Source: Balneola sp. (GTDB lineage: Bacteria > Bacteroidota > Rhodothermia > Balneolales > Balneolaceae). Taken from it: DNA of 64,000 nucleotides. The translations under genes were made by a program, and so were the position numbers. Of this stretch, positions 47,832 through 56,789 are shown piece after piece (the first letter of the stretch is position 1; each line of letters begins with the position of its first letter). The notes beneath the pieces are model-generated. The model was not told the origin of the DNA. It made no database searches and worked only from the letters and a program-made list of their open reading frames with translations. Location: contig JAEPPZ010000001.1 in NCBI GenBank assembly GCA_017640785.1, forward strand, positions 372,001 to 436,000, written 5' to 3'.

Positions 47832-49060
47832 AAGAACTGAAATACATTATTCAAGCTTCTGAAGCCAACTAATAATGCTACCAAAACCACTAAGCTTCCC
47901 AAAATATTCTGAATGGTTGTATTCACATAATCACCCAAAATTTTCTTTTGGTTTACGACATACATCAAAAATATTGCAACCAGCGGAAGCAATATTCCAT
48001 TGGCTACCTGAGCAAAATGAATAATACTTACTGGACTAAAGCTCAACATTGAAAACAAAACGCCAATGATGAGAATGATAATCCAGACTGCTTTAAATTT
48101 TGGATGTTTCAAATCTATATCCCAACCCAGAATTCCCTTCGCAGCAAATGCAGCTGCCAGTGGCGCCGTAATTGCAGATGAGATTCCGGCAGCAACCAAT
48201 CCTAATCCTAAAAAGTCTTTTGCCCAACTGCCTAGTAATGGTTCAAGCTGTACAGCCATATCAGCGGCGTTCTTAATTTCTGAACCTGAACTTCCTGATG
48301 CCGCACTTGTTATCACTATACACATTGAAATAATTCCACCTAAAATAATGGCAACCATATTTTCTTTTCTCAAATCCGAAAGCTGACTAGTTTCAGAATA
48401 TTTTTGCTGAACCGATGATGCATGCAGAAACAAATTATATGGAACAACCGTCGTTCCAATTAACGCCACAACCAATAGAATTTCGTCAGCTGAAGCAGTA
48501 GGAATAAACAGACCTTTAATTATTTCTGAAAGATCAGGAACGATCATAATTGCTGTTGCCAGAAAAACCACACTCATTACTACAACCAGACCTATCAGGA
48601 AGTTTTGAATTCGTTTAAAGTTTCCTGAATACAATAACCAAAAAGCAATCCCACCTATGATCAGTGGCACTAATCTAATTTCTACTCCTTCTATAAAGAT
48701 GTTTACAGCAGGTAGTACTTCGTTCCAACCAAGAACAGCCCCGGATATATTTCCCCCTTCATAGGCTGCATTACCGATAACAATTGCACCCAAAACCAAT
48801 GTGATCCCAAAGATCCTTAGTAACGGATTTTGCAGTTCACCACGAATTGCTTCACCAAATCCCTTTTGAGTAATTAAACCCAAGCGAGCGGTCATTTCTT
48901 GTAGTACAATCGTTGCAATTACTGAAAAAAATAAAGCCCAAAGCAATGTATACCCTGAATTCACCCCGGCTAGTGTACAAACGGTAACCGTTCCGGGACC
49001 AATGAAAGCTGCTGTGACTAAAGTACTTGGGCCAAAATATTTTTTAACTTGCAATTTCAT
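47828..49060 (-). CDS. Nramp-fold transporter lacking the canonical metal-binding residues
   Basis: 410 residues, about 11 hydrophobic helices. The fold matches the Nramp family: SGYTLLWAL and ARLGLITQKGFGEAIR in helices 1-2 and LIGTTVVPYNLFLHASSVQQ in helix 6. However, the metal site is altered: the helix 1 DPGN motif reads GPGT and the helix 6 MPH motif reads VPY. The metal-coordinating Asp, Asn and Met are therefore all replaced. The gene heads the pxpABC operon (4-base overlap with pxpA), an arrangement known for Nramp-like genes such as ycsG in Bacillus. I infer that it imports a substrate for this pathway, perhaps 5-oxoproline, rather than Mn or Fe. Confidence 0.85.
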   Translation of the reverse strand: MKLQVKKYFGPSTLVTAAFIGPGTVTVCTLAGVNSGYTLLWALFFSVIATIVLQEMTARLGLITQKGFGEAIRGELQNPLLRIFGITLVLGAIVIGNAAYEGGNISGAVLGWNEVLPAVNIFIEGVEIRLVPLIIGGIAFWLLYSGNFKRIQNFLIGLVVVMSVVFLATAIMIVPDLSEIIKGLFIPTASADEILLVVALIGTTVVPYNLFLHASSVQQKYSETSQLSDLRKENMVAIILGGIISMCIVITSAASGSSGSEIKNAADMAVQLEPLLGSWAKDFLGLGLVAAGISSAITAPLAAAFAAKGILGWDIDLKHPKFKAVWIIILIIGVLFSMLSFSPVSIIHFAQVANGILLPLVAIFLMYVVNQKKILGDYVNTTIQNILGSLVVLVALLVGFRSLNNVFQFL

Positions 49061-49115
49061 GGTTAAGAATATAGAATGTACCGTTTACAATCACGAATTC
49101 AGATCAAAGATTCTT

Positions 49116-49547
49116 ATGGCTAAAGCAAACAACAAAACTGTACCAACTCAAATGAAGGTACAGGATTACCTGAACGCTATTGAAGATCCTCAAAGAAAAG
49201 AAGATTGTATCAGAATTCATGATATGATGAAAGAAATTACAGGGCGAGAAGCAAAAATGTGGGGAACCTCCATCGTTGGTTTTGGGACCTACCACTATAA
49301 ATACGAAAGTGGTCGTGAAGGTGATATGCTTATGACAGGATTCTCTAACCGTAAGCAGTCTATTACCTTATATATACTTGGCGGATTAAAGAAAAGAGAA
49401 GCGTTTCTAAGCAAACTCGGACCTTATAAAACAGGAAAGTCATGTTTATATATAAAGCGTTTATCAGACATCGATATTAATGTGCTTGCTGACATGATAA
49501 AAGAGGATTTTGATCACGTCCGGGAAAAATATGAAGTTATTGATTAA
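49116..49547 (+). CDS. DUF1801-family small protein
   Basis: 143 residues from ATG at 49116. The open frame extends to 49002, but that part overlaps the divergent transporter gene and is unlikely to be translated. Seen: YLNAIEDPQRKEDC near the start, MWGTSIVGFGTYHYKY, then YILGGLKKREAFLSKLG and CLYIKRLSDIDI. These are DUF1801 (YdhG-like) features. The family has a SufE/YdhG-like fold and no agreed function. It is probably cytoplasmic. It stands alone, divergent from the pxp operon with a 55-base gap, so the two share a regulatory region. Confidence 0.85.
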   Translation: MAKANNKTVPTQMKVQDYLNAIEDPQRKEDCIRIHDMMKEITGREAKMWGTSIVGFGTYHYKYESGREGDMLMTGFSNRKQSITLYILGGLKKREAFLSKLGPYKTGKSCLYIKRLSDIDINVLADMIKEDFDHVREKYEVID

Positions 49548-49634
49548 TGTGGGTTCTTATTCTAAACTTTTGAAAACAAATATCGTCTAAATCATCAATT
49601 TTAAAATCTTCATTGAACCATTCTTAATTGAGTA

Positions 49635-50564
49635 ATGACTTTAAACGATTTCACTAAACAGACTCTGGAATTCCCTGACGACTACGAAGGAAAAGTAATC
49701 GCTACTTTGATTCGTTCTAACGAAAACATCAAGGGAAGAAAATCCATACTCTATATTCATGGTTTTAATGACTATTTCTTTCATCCTCATTTAGCCGAAG
49801 GTTTTCATAATAACGATTACAATTTCTTTGCACTTGATCTCAGAAAATATGGGCGATCCCTTCTCCCTCATCAGCACCCGAACTATTGCAGAGATATTTC
49901 AGAATATTACGAGGAGATTACAGAATCTCTCAGCATCATACACAAAGAGAATGGAAATGAAATTTTAATTCTTGGACATTCTACCGGTGGTTTGATTGCA
50001 TGCATGTATGCTAATTATGGTGAAAAAAATGATCTGATTTCTGCCTTGGTTCTGAACTCCCCTTTTTTCGAGTTTAACATTTCTAAAACAGAACGTGATT
50101 TAAATCTGTTTTTTGCCCGGATAATTTCTTTTTTTATGCCCTATGCTAATAAAAGTAAACCGTTATCAAGTTTATATAACCGAAGTTTGCTGAAATCATA
50201 TTATGGAGAATGGGAGTTCAATGAAAACTGGAAACCAGAACGTGGTTTCCCCGCATACTTTAAATGGTTGATTGCTGTTTTTAATGCTCAACAAAAAGTG
50301 AGATCATCATCGGATATTTCAAAACCAATATTGGTTATGCATTCTAAACGATCTGATAAAGCTAAAAAGTGGTCTCCTGAGGTTCTTGGAATGGATATGG
50401 TATTAAATGTTGAAGACATAAAAGAAACTGGAAAGAAATTGGGAAAAAAAGTTACCTTCATCCCTGTGGAAAATGCAATCCACGATATTTTTCTATCAAA
50501 AAAAGAGGTTCGTGAAAAGGCCTTTAATGAAATGATTAACTGGTTAAATAAGACGATTAAATAA
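49635..50564 (+). CDS. Alpha/beta hydrolase (serine aminopeptidase S33-like)
   Basis: 309 residues. It has the hydrolase core: YIHGFNDYFF (oxyanion HG), GRSLLPHQHPNY, the nucleophile in GHSTGGLIACMYAN (GHSTG), an Asp near VLGMDM, and His in ENAIHDIFLS. It resembles monoacylglycerol-lipase-type S33 proteins with a lid. No signal peptide is seen, so it is probably cytoplasmic. It is followed after 5 bases by the SRPBCC gene and so is likely the first gene of a small operon of three. Confidence 0.85.
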   Translation: MTLNDFTKQTLEFPDDYEGKVIATLIRSNENIKGRKSILYIHGFNDYFFHPHLAEGFHNNDYNFFALDLRKYGRSLLPHQHPNYCRDISEYYEEITESLSIIHKENGNEILILGHSTGGLIACMYANYGEKNDLISALVLNSPFFEFNISKTERDLNLFFARIISFFMPYANKSKPLSSLYNRSLLKSYYGEWEFNENWKPERGFPAYFKWLIAVFNAQQKVRSSSDISKPILVMHSKRSDKAKKWSPEVLGMDMVLNVEDIKETGKKLGKKVTFIPVENAIHDIFLSKKEVREKAFNEMINWLNKTIK

Positions 50565-50569
50565 TCACT

Positions 50570-51010
50570 ATGGAAAACAGTATAGTTTTTGAAACTACAA
50601 TTGATGCATCTGCAGAAAAAGTTTGGGAAACACTAACAAATCCCGACAAAATCGAACAATATATGTTTGGCTCTCGTTGCGATAGCAACTGGACTCCGGG
50701 AAGTAAAGCCAACTATTATATCAAACAAGATGAAAAAGAGATTACTGTTGTAAAAGGAGAGGTTATTCGATCCATTCCTAACAAACTATTGGAACACACG
50801 CTTTTTCCTGCTAATTCAGGAATCGAAGATACTCTGGAAAACTACCTTGTTATCATTTATGAAATGGAAGAAGAAGATGGCAAAACTGAATTAACCATCA
50901 CTCAAAAAGGCTATAAATATGTAGAGAACGGTAAGGAGCGCTACATAGATACTCAAAAAGGCTGGAAAGCAGTTCTCCCTAAACTAAAGGAAACCGCAGA
51001 AAAAGCGTGA
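50570..51010 (+). CDS. SRPBCC/AHSA1-type START-like domain protein
   Basis: 146 residues. It starts [29 protein letters not shown], the typical first strand and helix of the AHSA1/Bet v 1 fold, here interrupted at positions 5-33. It has W..GSKANYYI and LTITQKGY in the later strands and a long C-terminal helix ([14 protein letters not shown]). This helix-grip fold binds hydrophobic ligands or assists Hsp90-type chaperones; the ligand is not predictable. It lies 5 bases after the hydrolase and overlaps the next gene by 4. Confidence 0.9.
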   Translation: MENSIVFETTIDASAEKVWETLTNPDKIEQYMFGSRCDSNWTPGSKANYYIKQDEKEITVVKGEVIRSIPNKLLEHTLFPANSGIEDTLENYLVIIYEMEEEDGKTELTITQKGYKYVENGKERYIDTQKGWKAVLPKLKETAEKA

Positions 51011-51228
51011 GTCAGGAACAACCGAATAATCCTCTGCATGGCATAAAATTAGCCCAAATTGTAGAGGATCTAGTTGAGTATTATGGATGGGAGCAGTTGA
51101 GTTACCACATCGACATCAACTGTTTTAAAAACGACCCGAGTATAAAATCCAGCCTTAAGTTTCTACGAAAACACCAATGGGCACGAGATCAGGTTGAAGA
51201 ACTATGGGTTGACGTTTATGGGAATTAG
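51007..51228 (+). CDS. VF530-family small DNA-binding-like protein
   Basis: 73 residues starting at GTG 51007, overlapping the upstream stop (GTGA overlap). The whole chain matches the VF530/DUF2132 pattern: [51 protein letters not shown] and VEELW. The family is small and helical and has been proposed to bind DNA. It has no known pathway. It converges on the endonuclease/exonuclease/phosphatase gene with a 4-base overlap. Confidence 0.9.
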   Translation: MSQEQPNNPLHGIKLAQIVEDLVEYYGWEQLSYHIDINCFKNDPSIKSSLKFLRKHQWARDQVEELWVDVYGN

Positions 51229-52013
51229 ATCCCGATCTTTATAATAACCGGAAAATGATCTGAACCGATATCAGCGCCTACCCTTCTGTCTGTCATTTTT
51301 ATTTCTTTACTGACCAGTACATGATCAATAGCTACAGAAATAAACGGAATTTGTGCGTTCCAACTTGGCTGTAAACCGAAGCCCAGTCTTGAATCTCTCA
51401 GGCTCGTTCCATCAGTAATTCTACTAAAATTGGGAGAAAAGCTGGTTGTGTTCAGATCCCCTATCAAAACCGTTCTGCCATTTAGAATTTTAACCATTTC
51501 GTTTAGGTTTTTAAACTGCTCATTCCGGTAATCGAAATAGTCTGTTCCAATTGGTGGCAAAGGATGAGTAGCGATCAAATGAGTTTCTTTACTATCCATG
51601 TTAATTTTAAAATAGAATGAAGGAACGCCACTATTCGACAGAACTACCTTTTCCGGATCCATTAGTTCTAGTTTACTCAGTACTACTAATCCAAAGTTAT
51701 CTTCTCTTATTTCTGTTAGCTTAAATGGGAACGTTGATCCTAAAGAAGACAGATTAGTATCCCATTTTTGATTTACTTCTTGTAAAACAATTAAATCGGG
51801 GTCTTCATTTATGATAAAGTCTAAAACTTCATCAGAATTGTTATTTGTTGATAACAGGTTTATAGAAAGTATCTTGATATCAGTTACTGAATCGACTTTA
51901 TCTATCGGGACATAATATTTTACCAACCCAATTCCGCTAAGCAAAAAGAAAGCCAACCCTGCAATGGCTTCCTTTTTCATTTTCAAACTTAAAGCCCCGA
52001 CTCCTAAAAACAT
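51225..52013 (-). CDS. Endonuclease/exonuclease/phosphatase-family protein (N-terminally shortened)
   Basis: 262 residues from ATG at 52013. One membrane helix (~14-33, [19 protein letters not shown]) precedes an EEP catalytic domain with LQEVNQKW (metal Glu), [24 protein letters not shown] and the final SDHFPVI (catalytic His). Family members of this type have two or three N-terminal helices, and the missing part is encoded just upstream in the same frame (52014-52142), separated by a TAA. The translated product may be initiated here after the stop, or the gene may be dying. The substrate, DNA/RNA or phospholipid, is not predictable. Confidence 0.75.
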   Translation of the reverse strand: MFLGVGALSLKMKKEAIAGLAFFLLSGIGLVKYYVPIDKVDSVTDIKILSINLLSTNNNSDEVLDFIINEDPDLIVLQEVNQKWDTNLSSLGSTFPFKLTEIREDNFGLVVLSKLELMDPEKVVLSNSGVPSFYFKINMDSKETHLIATHPLPPIGTDYFDYRNEQFKNLNEMVKILNGRTVLIGDLNTTSFSPNFSRITDGTSLRDSRLGFGLQPSWNAQIPFISVAIDHVLVSKEIKMTDRRVGADIGSDHFPVIIKIGI

Positions 52014-52142
52014 AAAATAGAAGCAGTAATAAACTCTGAAATGTTAAAACCCGTCTAAGATCCAATGATATTTTCCTAAGAAGCCTAAAAGAAAAGGTAG
52101 CAGACCTAAAACAAACATCCCCCAAAACACTTTTGCTTTCAA
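52014..52142 (-). pseudogene. Severed N-terminal segment of the EEP-family gene, with in-frame TAA
   Basis: TTG at 52142-52140 overlaps the stop of the upstream gene (TTGA overlap), as expected of a coupled start. It opens a frame encoding a membrane helix (KAKVFWGMFVLGLLPFLLG) and then WILDGF, a TAA codon at 52046-52044 (codon 33), then HFRVYYCFYF leading in the same frame into the Met at 52013. Family N-termini commonly read as FSHFRVQYL in this place, so a TCA to TAA change of one base would explain the stop (inference). A sequencing error is possible. Confidence 0.6.
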
Positions 52143-53242
52143 TACAGCTTCTCCATTTTTTCGTCGTACTTCTCGATCAACTCTTTCCAATCGTATTTCT
52201 TAACTATACTTTGGTAATCCACCTGACGAATTCCCATTACACTCTCGATCGCAGTTTCCAATCGTGCAGGAAGCTCTCCTTCTTCATATAAAAATTCTCT
52301 GTCCAACTCTTCCGGTAAATGTTCAGGATACGCTAAGCGATTAGGCAACAAAGGAAAACAATCACAATACATCGCTTCGATCACACTTCCTCCAAAAAAA
52401 TCCTGATTTGATGTTACGGGAAGAATATCCGCGCGCCATAGCCATTTCGCATAGTCATCAAAAGAATCAGCATATCCCCAATGTAAGATCTCATCTTTGA
52501 GTTTTTCTTTTGCTTCATCAAATATCGGAGGGTTTACATCATTTTGTTCTCCCAACACAACCAGCTTGAATCCGATCTCTTTTTTCTTTACCTCAAATAA
52601 CGTCTCGAAAAATTCTTCCGGGTTTTTGTCATACTCCCATCTGTGATTCCATAAAATGGTAGCCTCGGATTGTTTTTCTTTATCTGATGAACGGAAATCT
52701 TCAAATCTTTTCAGATCTAATCCTAAATGCAGTACTTCGCTTTTCTCTCTGATAATTTCGATATTATCTCTTTCTCTCTTATCCGGAAACTGTTTTAAGA
52801 ATTTGGGTAAAGCTCCCAAGAAAGAATCCATATGATATTTTGAGTTAAAAAAGACTTTATCTGCTGCAAGTGCTGAAGCATAATTGATAAAGGAATAGTG
52901 GTTATTTCGCTTCTTCTTTACGTCCCTGTCTTGTGGAGACCATGGGTAAGTCAACTGGTTCTCATGAAAGTACATGGCTACCGGAATGTTTGCCGATCTC
53001 TTTCTGGTAAGAGAAAGAAATGTAGTGAGGTCCAGCATCGAAGTAGCGAGAACCAGATCAGGAAATTCTTCTAATTCATTAAATTGTTTTGCTAAAGAAA
53101 CCGCACCTCCGTGCATTCTCCATTTCCAGTGTCGACCGGGCAAACTTAGAATTTGAACGTTGTGCTTCGAATGTTTCTGTAATCCTTCCGCCCACTGCTG
53201 ATGAGATCCGGAATAAAAGGGTTCTAATAATAAAATATTCAT
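52139..53242 (-). CDS. tRNA-queuosine alpha-mannosyltransferase-type glycosyltransferase (DUF3524)
   Basis: 367 residues from ATG at 53242 (MNILLLEPFYSGSHQ), preferred over an upstream ATG at 53266 because the family starts with this strand. It has a GT-B-like layout. The N-terminal half has the DUF3524 features LEPFYSGSHQQWAEGL, PGRHWKWRMHGGA, and FHENQLTYPW. The C-terminal half has LWNHRWEYDKNPEEF, LHWGYA and an SNQDFFGGSVIEAMYC donor-site motif. Homologues in animals and bacteria mannosylate queuosine in tRNA. The start of the EEP gene overlaps its stop. Confidence 0.88.
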   Translation of the reverse strand: MNILLLEPFYSGSHQQWAEGLQKHSKHNVQILSLPGRHWKWRMHGGAVSLAKQFNELEEFPDLVLATSMLDLTTFLSLTRKRSANIPVAMYFHENQLTYPWSPQDRDVKKKRNNHYSFINYASALAADKVFFNSKYHMDSFLGALPKFLKQFPDKRERDNIEIIREKSEVLHLGLDLKRFEDFRSSDKEKQSEATILWNHRWEYDKNPEEFFETLFEVKKKEIGFKLVVLGEQNDVNPPIFDEAKEKLKDEILHWGYADSFDDYAKWLWRADILPVTSNQDFFGGSVIEAMYCDCFPLLPNRLAYPEHLPEELDREFLYEEGELPARLETAIESVMGIRQVDYQSIVKKYDWKELIEKYDEKMEKLY

Positions 53243-53327
53243 TTCGTCCTTTTCATTATGGATCAAACATATTTATATAAGAGACCAAAATCGATATTAA
53301 TAAGTGTAATTTTTAAACAATAAATAT

Positions 53328-53349
53328 TAATATTCTAATGAGAATATTA
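53328..53349. promoter_or_regulatory. Palindromic operator upstream of first Rrf2 gene
   Basis: Arms AATATTCT (53329-53336) and AGAATATT (53341-53348) around AATG, extended by one T-A pair. It lies just before the ATG at 53359. Read as a 20-mer (53330-53349) it matches the minus strand of 53873-53892 at 17 positions. It is a likely Rrf2 autoregulation site (inference). Confidence 0.65.
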
Positions 53350-53358
53350 TATTTAAGC

Positions 53359-53805
53359 ATGAAATTAGTATCTCAAGGAGCTCAGTATGCAATATCAGCT
53401 ATAATAGCTCTATCAAAAAAAGAATATGGAAAGGCAGTATCAGCTGCCGACCTTGCAAAAGCTTTAGATTGTCCGGCTGCTTATCTTTCTCAATTACTTT
53501 CAAAATTGAAGAAGCCCGGAATTTTAAAGTCTCAACGTGGTTTAAATGGAGGTGTACTCTTAGCCAAACCCGTAAAAGAAATTTCCATCTATGATGTAAT
53601 TGTTGCAATAGATGGAGACAGTTTTTTTAATAATTGCTTTATGGGAATTGAAGGATGTGGGCATATTGAACCTTGCCCGTTTCATAATTTTTGGTCAAGT
53701 CAACGGCAAAAAATTAAAAAATGGTTGATTGATACAAATTTTGAAGACGCCGAAAAGGCAATGTCTCAAGTTTGGTTCGAGCAACAACTTAACTTCACTT
53801 CCTAG
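53359..53805 (+). CDS. Rrf2-family iron-sulfur-type transcription regulator, copy 1
   Basis: 148 residues from ATG at 53359, chosen because the paralogue at 53905 begins the same way (MK..SQG.QYAISA); an ATG at 53338 lies inside the operator. A winged helix-turn-helix (CPAAYLSQLLSKLKKPGILKS, given here in parts: CPAAYLSQ and KKPGILKSQRG) is followed by LNGGVLLAKP, the wing, and by three cysteines spaced C-x6-C-x5-C (CFMGIEGCGHIEPC) that could hold an iron-sulfur cluster as in IscR, NsrR and RsrR. It probably senses redox state, oxygen or nitric oxide. It lies upstream of the second Rrf2 gene and the cbb3 oxidase operon. Confidence 0.9.
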   Translation: MKLVSQGAQYAISAIIALSKKEYGKAVSAADLAKALDCPAAYLSQLLSKLKKPGILKSQRGLNGGVLLAKPVKEISIYDVIVAIDGDSFFNNCFMGIEGCGHIEPCPFHNFWSSQRQKIKKWLIDTNFEDAEKAMSQVWFEQQLNFTS

Positions 53806-53870
53806 CTTTAGTGCCAAGAACTCCTAAATAAAAAATTAATTATTGCATAATTCTAAAATCATTCTTAAAA

Positions 53871-53892
53871 TCTAATATTGATATTAGAATAT
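53871..53892. promoter_or_regulatory. Palindromic operator upstream of second Rrf2 gene
   Basis: Arms TCTAATAT (53871-53878) and ATATTAGA (53881-53888) with a TG spacer, followed by ATAT. On the minus strand 53892-53873 reads ATATTCTAAT-ATCA-ATATTA, against ATATTCTAAT-GAGA-ATATTA at the first gene. The shared sequence indicates one regulator acting on both (inference). Confidence 0.65.
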
Positions 53893-53904
53893 GATTATTA
53901 GATT

Positions 53905-54360
53905 ATGAAATTTATATCACAAGGCACTCAATATGCGATTTCGGCGATAATTGCAATCTCAAAGCATCCCTCTGATATAATTTCTGCGTCTGAACTTGCC
54001 AAACCTTTGAACTGCCCGGCTGCTTACCTCTCTCAAATCCTTGCAAAATTAAAAAAACCTGGTATTTTAAAGTCTCAACGTGGTCTCAGAGGTGGAGTAT
54101 ATTTAACCAAAGAGTTGAAAGATATTTCTATTTATGAAGTTGTAGCTGCTATTGATGGCGAAGTATTTTTTAATTCGTGCTTTATGGGAATTGAAGGTTG
54201 TGGGCATATTGAACCATGTCCTTTCCATTCATTTTGGGCTATTGAAAGAGATAAGATTAAAAAGTGGCTTCAAGAAACAACTTTTGAGAATGTAGATGAA
54301 CTAATGACACAAGTTTGGTTTGAACAACACCTCTCATTTGTAAGTGGCTTAAAAAGCTAA
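53905..54360 (+). CDS. Rrf2-family iron-sulfur-type transcription regulator, copy 2
   Basis: 151 residues, paralogous to 53359-53805 over its full length: QYAISAIIAISK, CPAAYLSQILAKLKKPG (here shortened), SQRGLRGGVYLTKE and the same C-x6-C-x5-C cluster region CFMGIEGCGHIEPC. Its stop overlaps the ATG of ccoI by one base, so it belongs to the cbb3 operon and presumably controls it. Rrf2 control of a cbb3 oxidase differs from the FNR/FixLJ control known in Proteobacteria. Whether copy 1 and copy 2 act as homodimers or a heterodimer cannot be seen. Confidence 0.9.
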   Translation: MKFISQGTQYAISAIIAISKHPSDIISASELAKPLNCPAAYLSQILAKLKKPGILKSQRGLRGGVYLTKELKDISIYEVVAAIDGEVFFNSCFMGIEGCGHIEPCPFHSFWAIERDKIKKWLQETTFENVDELMTQVWFEQHLSFVSGLKS

Positions 54361-56789
54361 TGGAAGATGTAATCGCAAAACATACTTCATGTTCGCATTG
54401 TGGTGAGCCTGCAGAGTTTAATACTAACTCTGAATTAAGTTTTTGTTGCCAAGGCTGCGAAACAGTGTATCATCTTCTGGCAGATAATAATTTACACACG
54501 TATTATGACTTAGATTCTACTCCGGGCACTACAATAAAGCAGAGTATAGAAAGAAAGAGATTTGATTACCTAATCGATAAAGACGTTCAAGAAAAACTTA
54601 TTGATTTCAAGAATGCTGAAGTTGCCTCAGCATCTTTCAATATCCCGAATATCCACTGTACTTCTTGTGTTTGGCTGTTAGAAAATCTTCAAAATTTGAA
54701 TGATGGTATCCTTCAGGGAACCGTAAACTTTCTGAAGCGCCGGTTAACTATTGTTTTTGACACAAAAAAAACGGACCTCAGAAGTATCGTTGAGCTTTTA
54801 ACTACCATTGGGTACGAACCAAACCTGAAGCTTGATCAACTTGAAGAAAGAGAGCAAGTTTCTGTCCCCAGAGACCTCTGGTTAAAGTTAGGAGTGGCCG
54901 GATTCTGTTTTGGTAACATCATGCTTTTCAGTTTTCCCGAATACCTGAACATGTCGGTTTCTGATTCTGTGGATACATTTAAAGTACTCTTCGGAATCTT
55001 AAATATCTTATTAGCTATTCCTGTGCTGGTTTACAGCTCAATAGACTACTTAAAATCTGCTTGGGCAGCAATAAGTCAAAAAGGTATCAATCTTGATGTT
55101 CCTATCTCAATCGGTATTATCGCATTATTTGGCAGAAGTCTATATGAGATATTAAGTGGAACAGGAGCCGGTTATTTTGACTCATTTTCGGGATTCATAT
55201 TCTTTCTGTTGATCGGAAAAATGGTCCAAAAGAAAACATTCCAAGGACTCTCTTTCGATCGTGATTATAAGTCCTACCTGCCTATTTCGGTTTTAAAACT
55301 TATCAACGGAGTTGAACGCTCTGTTTCTGTAAAAACTCTAACAATTGGTGATGAAATAATTCTTAGGAATAATGAATTGATTCCATGTGATTCAATTTTG
55401 CAATCTGATTCTGCCATAATTGATTACAGCTTTATTACAGGAGAATCTACTCCGGTAACAAAAATATATGGTGAATTAATTTTTGCAGGAGGCAAGATCT
55501 TGGGCTCGCAAACCCGAATGTTGGTTTCCAAAAAAGTTCAACATAGCTATCTCACTCAATTATGGGAAAATGACGCTATAAATTTAACTAATGATAAAAC
55601 CCATCAATCGTTAGCTGATCGAATTAGCCCTTATTTTACATTTATCGTAATTGTAATTGCTTTTGCCTCGTGCCTGACTTGGTTTTTTATCGAACCATCC
55701 AAAGCTTTTACGGTATTTACTGCCGTGTTAATTGTTGCGTGCCCTTGTGCTTTGGCTTTGTCAGGACCATTTACATTTGGTTCAGCTACAAATATTCTTT
55801 CTTTAAATGGCTTATTCCTTAAAAATATTGAAGGAATTGAAAGTATAGGAAACGTAGATACTATAGTTTTTGATAAAACAGGAACCATTACTGATTCTGA
55901 AAAAGCTGAAATTACATTTATTGGAAATGCTCTTACTGAAGATGAAAAAGAACTGATCTTTTCATCAACAAAGAACTCTACTCATCCTTACAGCAAAAAG
56001 ATATACAGGTTTTTTAAAGAAGAAGGTTTGAACTATTCGATTCCGGAAAGGATCGAAGAAATCAGAGGAAAAGGTATTCATGCATCTTTCCAACTAACTA
56101 ATGTTCATCTAGGCAGTAAGAGCTTTATTGAAGAATACACCGGTATTAAAATCCCAATTTCAGGTACAAAGAGTTCACATGTTTATATAGTTATAGATTA
56201 TAAATTCGTTGGCTCTTTTGAATTCAAAAATCATCTCAGAACCGGGGTTGATAAACTCCTTAATAAACTTAAAGCCGCTTTTAATTTATATCTCCTGTCA
56301 GGAGATAATCAAAAAGATGGCATTTGGCTTGCTAAGTATTTTGATGCGGATAAGAACATGTATTTCAATCAATCTCCTCAACAAAAGTTAGCATTTGTTG
56401 CTTCCCTTTCGGATATCCAAAAAAAGGTGTTAATGATTGGAGACGGATTGAACGATGCCGGAGCACTGAATAAGAGTCATTTTGGAATTGCTTTATCTGA
56501 TAAGACCAGTTCTTTCTCTCCTGCTTGTGACGCAATTCTGGATGGAAATGAGCTCCAAAACATTGATAAACTTATAGAATTCTCAAAAGTATCTATAAGC
56601 ATTGTACATTTTAGTTTTGGGCTTTCTCTGTTATATAATATTACAGGACTTTCTTTTGCTATAACTGGACATTTATCGCCCTTGGTTGCTGCTATTTTAA
56701 TGCCATTAAGTTCTATCACAATAATGGCTTTTACCACATTTGCTACCCGCTTAAAAGCTAGAAAAATGGGGTTAAAAATATGGGTGTAA
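54360..56789 (+). CDS. ccoI: Cu-translocating P1B-type ATPase CcoI (FixI)
   Basis: 809 residues. The N-terminal CcoI cysteine-rich segment is present (CSHCGEPAEF, then FCCQGCETVYHLLA), followed by an HMA domain with CTSCVW. After that come eight membrane helices, the actuator TGES, the CPC motif in IVACPCALALSG, the phosphorylation site DKTGT, and GDGLNDAGAL. It exports copper for assembly of the cbb3 oxidase. It is the first oxidase-related gene after the Rrf2 pair and overlaps the Rrf2 stop by 1 base and ccoS by 10. Confidence 0.95.
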   Translation: MEDVIAKHTSCSHCGEPAEFNTNSELSFCCQGCETVYHLLADNNLHTYYDLDSTPGTTIKQSIERKRFDYLIDKDVQEKLIDFKNAEVASASFNIPNIHCTSCVWLLENLQNLNDGILQGTVNFLKRRLTIVFDTKKTDLRSIVELLTTIGYEPNLKLDQLEEREQVSVPRDLWLKLGVAGFCFGNIMLFSFPEYLNMSVSDSVDTFKVLFGILNILLAIPVLVYSSIDYLKSAWAAISQKGINLDVPISIGIIALFGRSLYEILSGTGAGYFDSFSGFIFFLLIGKMVQKKTFQGLSFDRDYKSYLPISVLKLINGVERSVSVKTLTIGDEIILRNNELIPCDSILQSDSAIIDYSFITGESTPVTKIYGELIFAGGKILGSQTRMLVSKKVQHSYLTQLWENDAINLTNDKTHQSLADRISPYFTFIVIVIAFASCLTWFFIEPSKAFTVFTAVLIVACPCALALSGPFTFGSATNILSLNGLFLKNIEGIESIGNVDTIVFDKTGTITDSEKAEITFIGNALTEDEKELIFSSTKNSTHPYSKKIYRFFKEEGLNYSIPERIEEIRGKGIHASFQLTNVHLGSKSFIEEYTGIKIPISGTKSSHVYIVIDYKFVGSFEFKNHLRTGVDKLLNKLKAAFNLYLLSGDNQKDGIWLAKYFDADKNMYFNQSPQQKLAFVASLSDIQKKVLMIGDGLNDAGALNKSHFGIALSDKTSSFSPACDAILDGNELQNIDKLIEFSKVSISIVHFSFGLSLLYNITGLSFAITGHLSPLVAAILMPLSSITIMAFTTFATRLKARKMGLKIWV

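Noticed and set aside
51937-52125. Separate 62-codon gene upstream of the EEP gene
   Set aside because: It lies in a different frame from the EEP gene, lacks family features, and overlaps the better-supported severed N-terminal segment.
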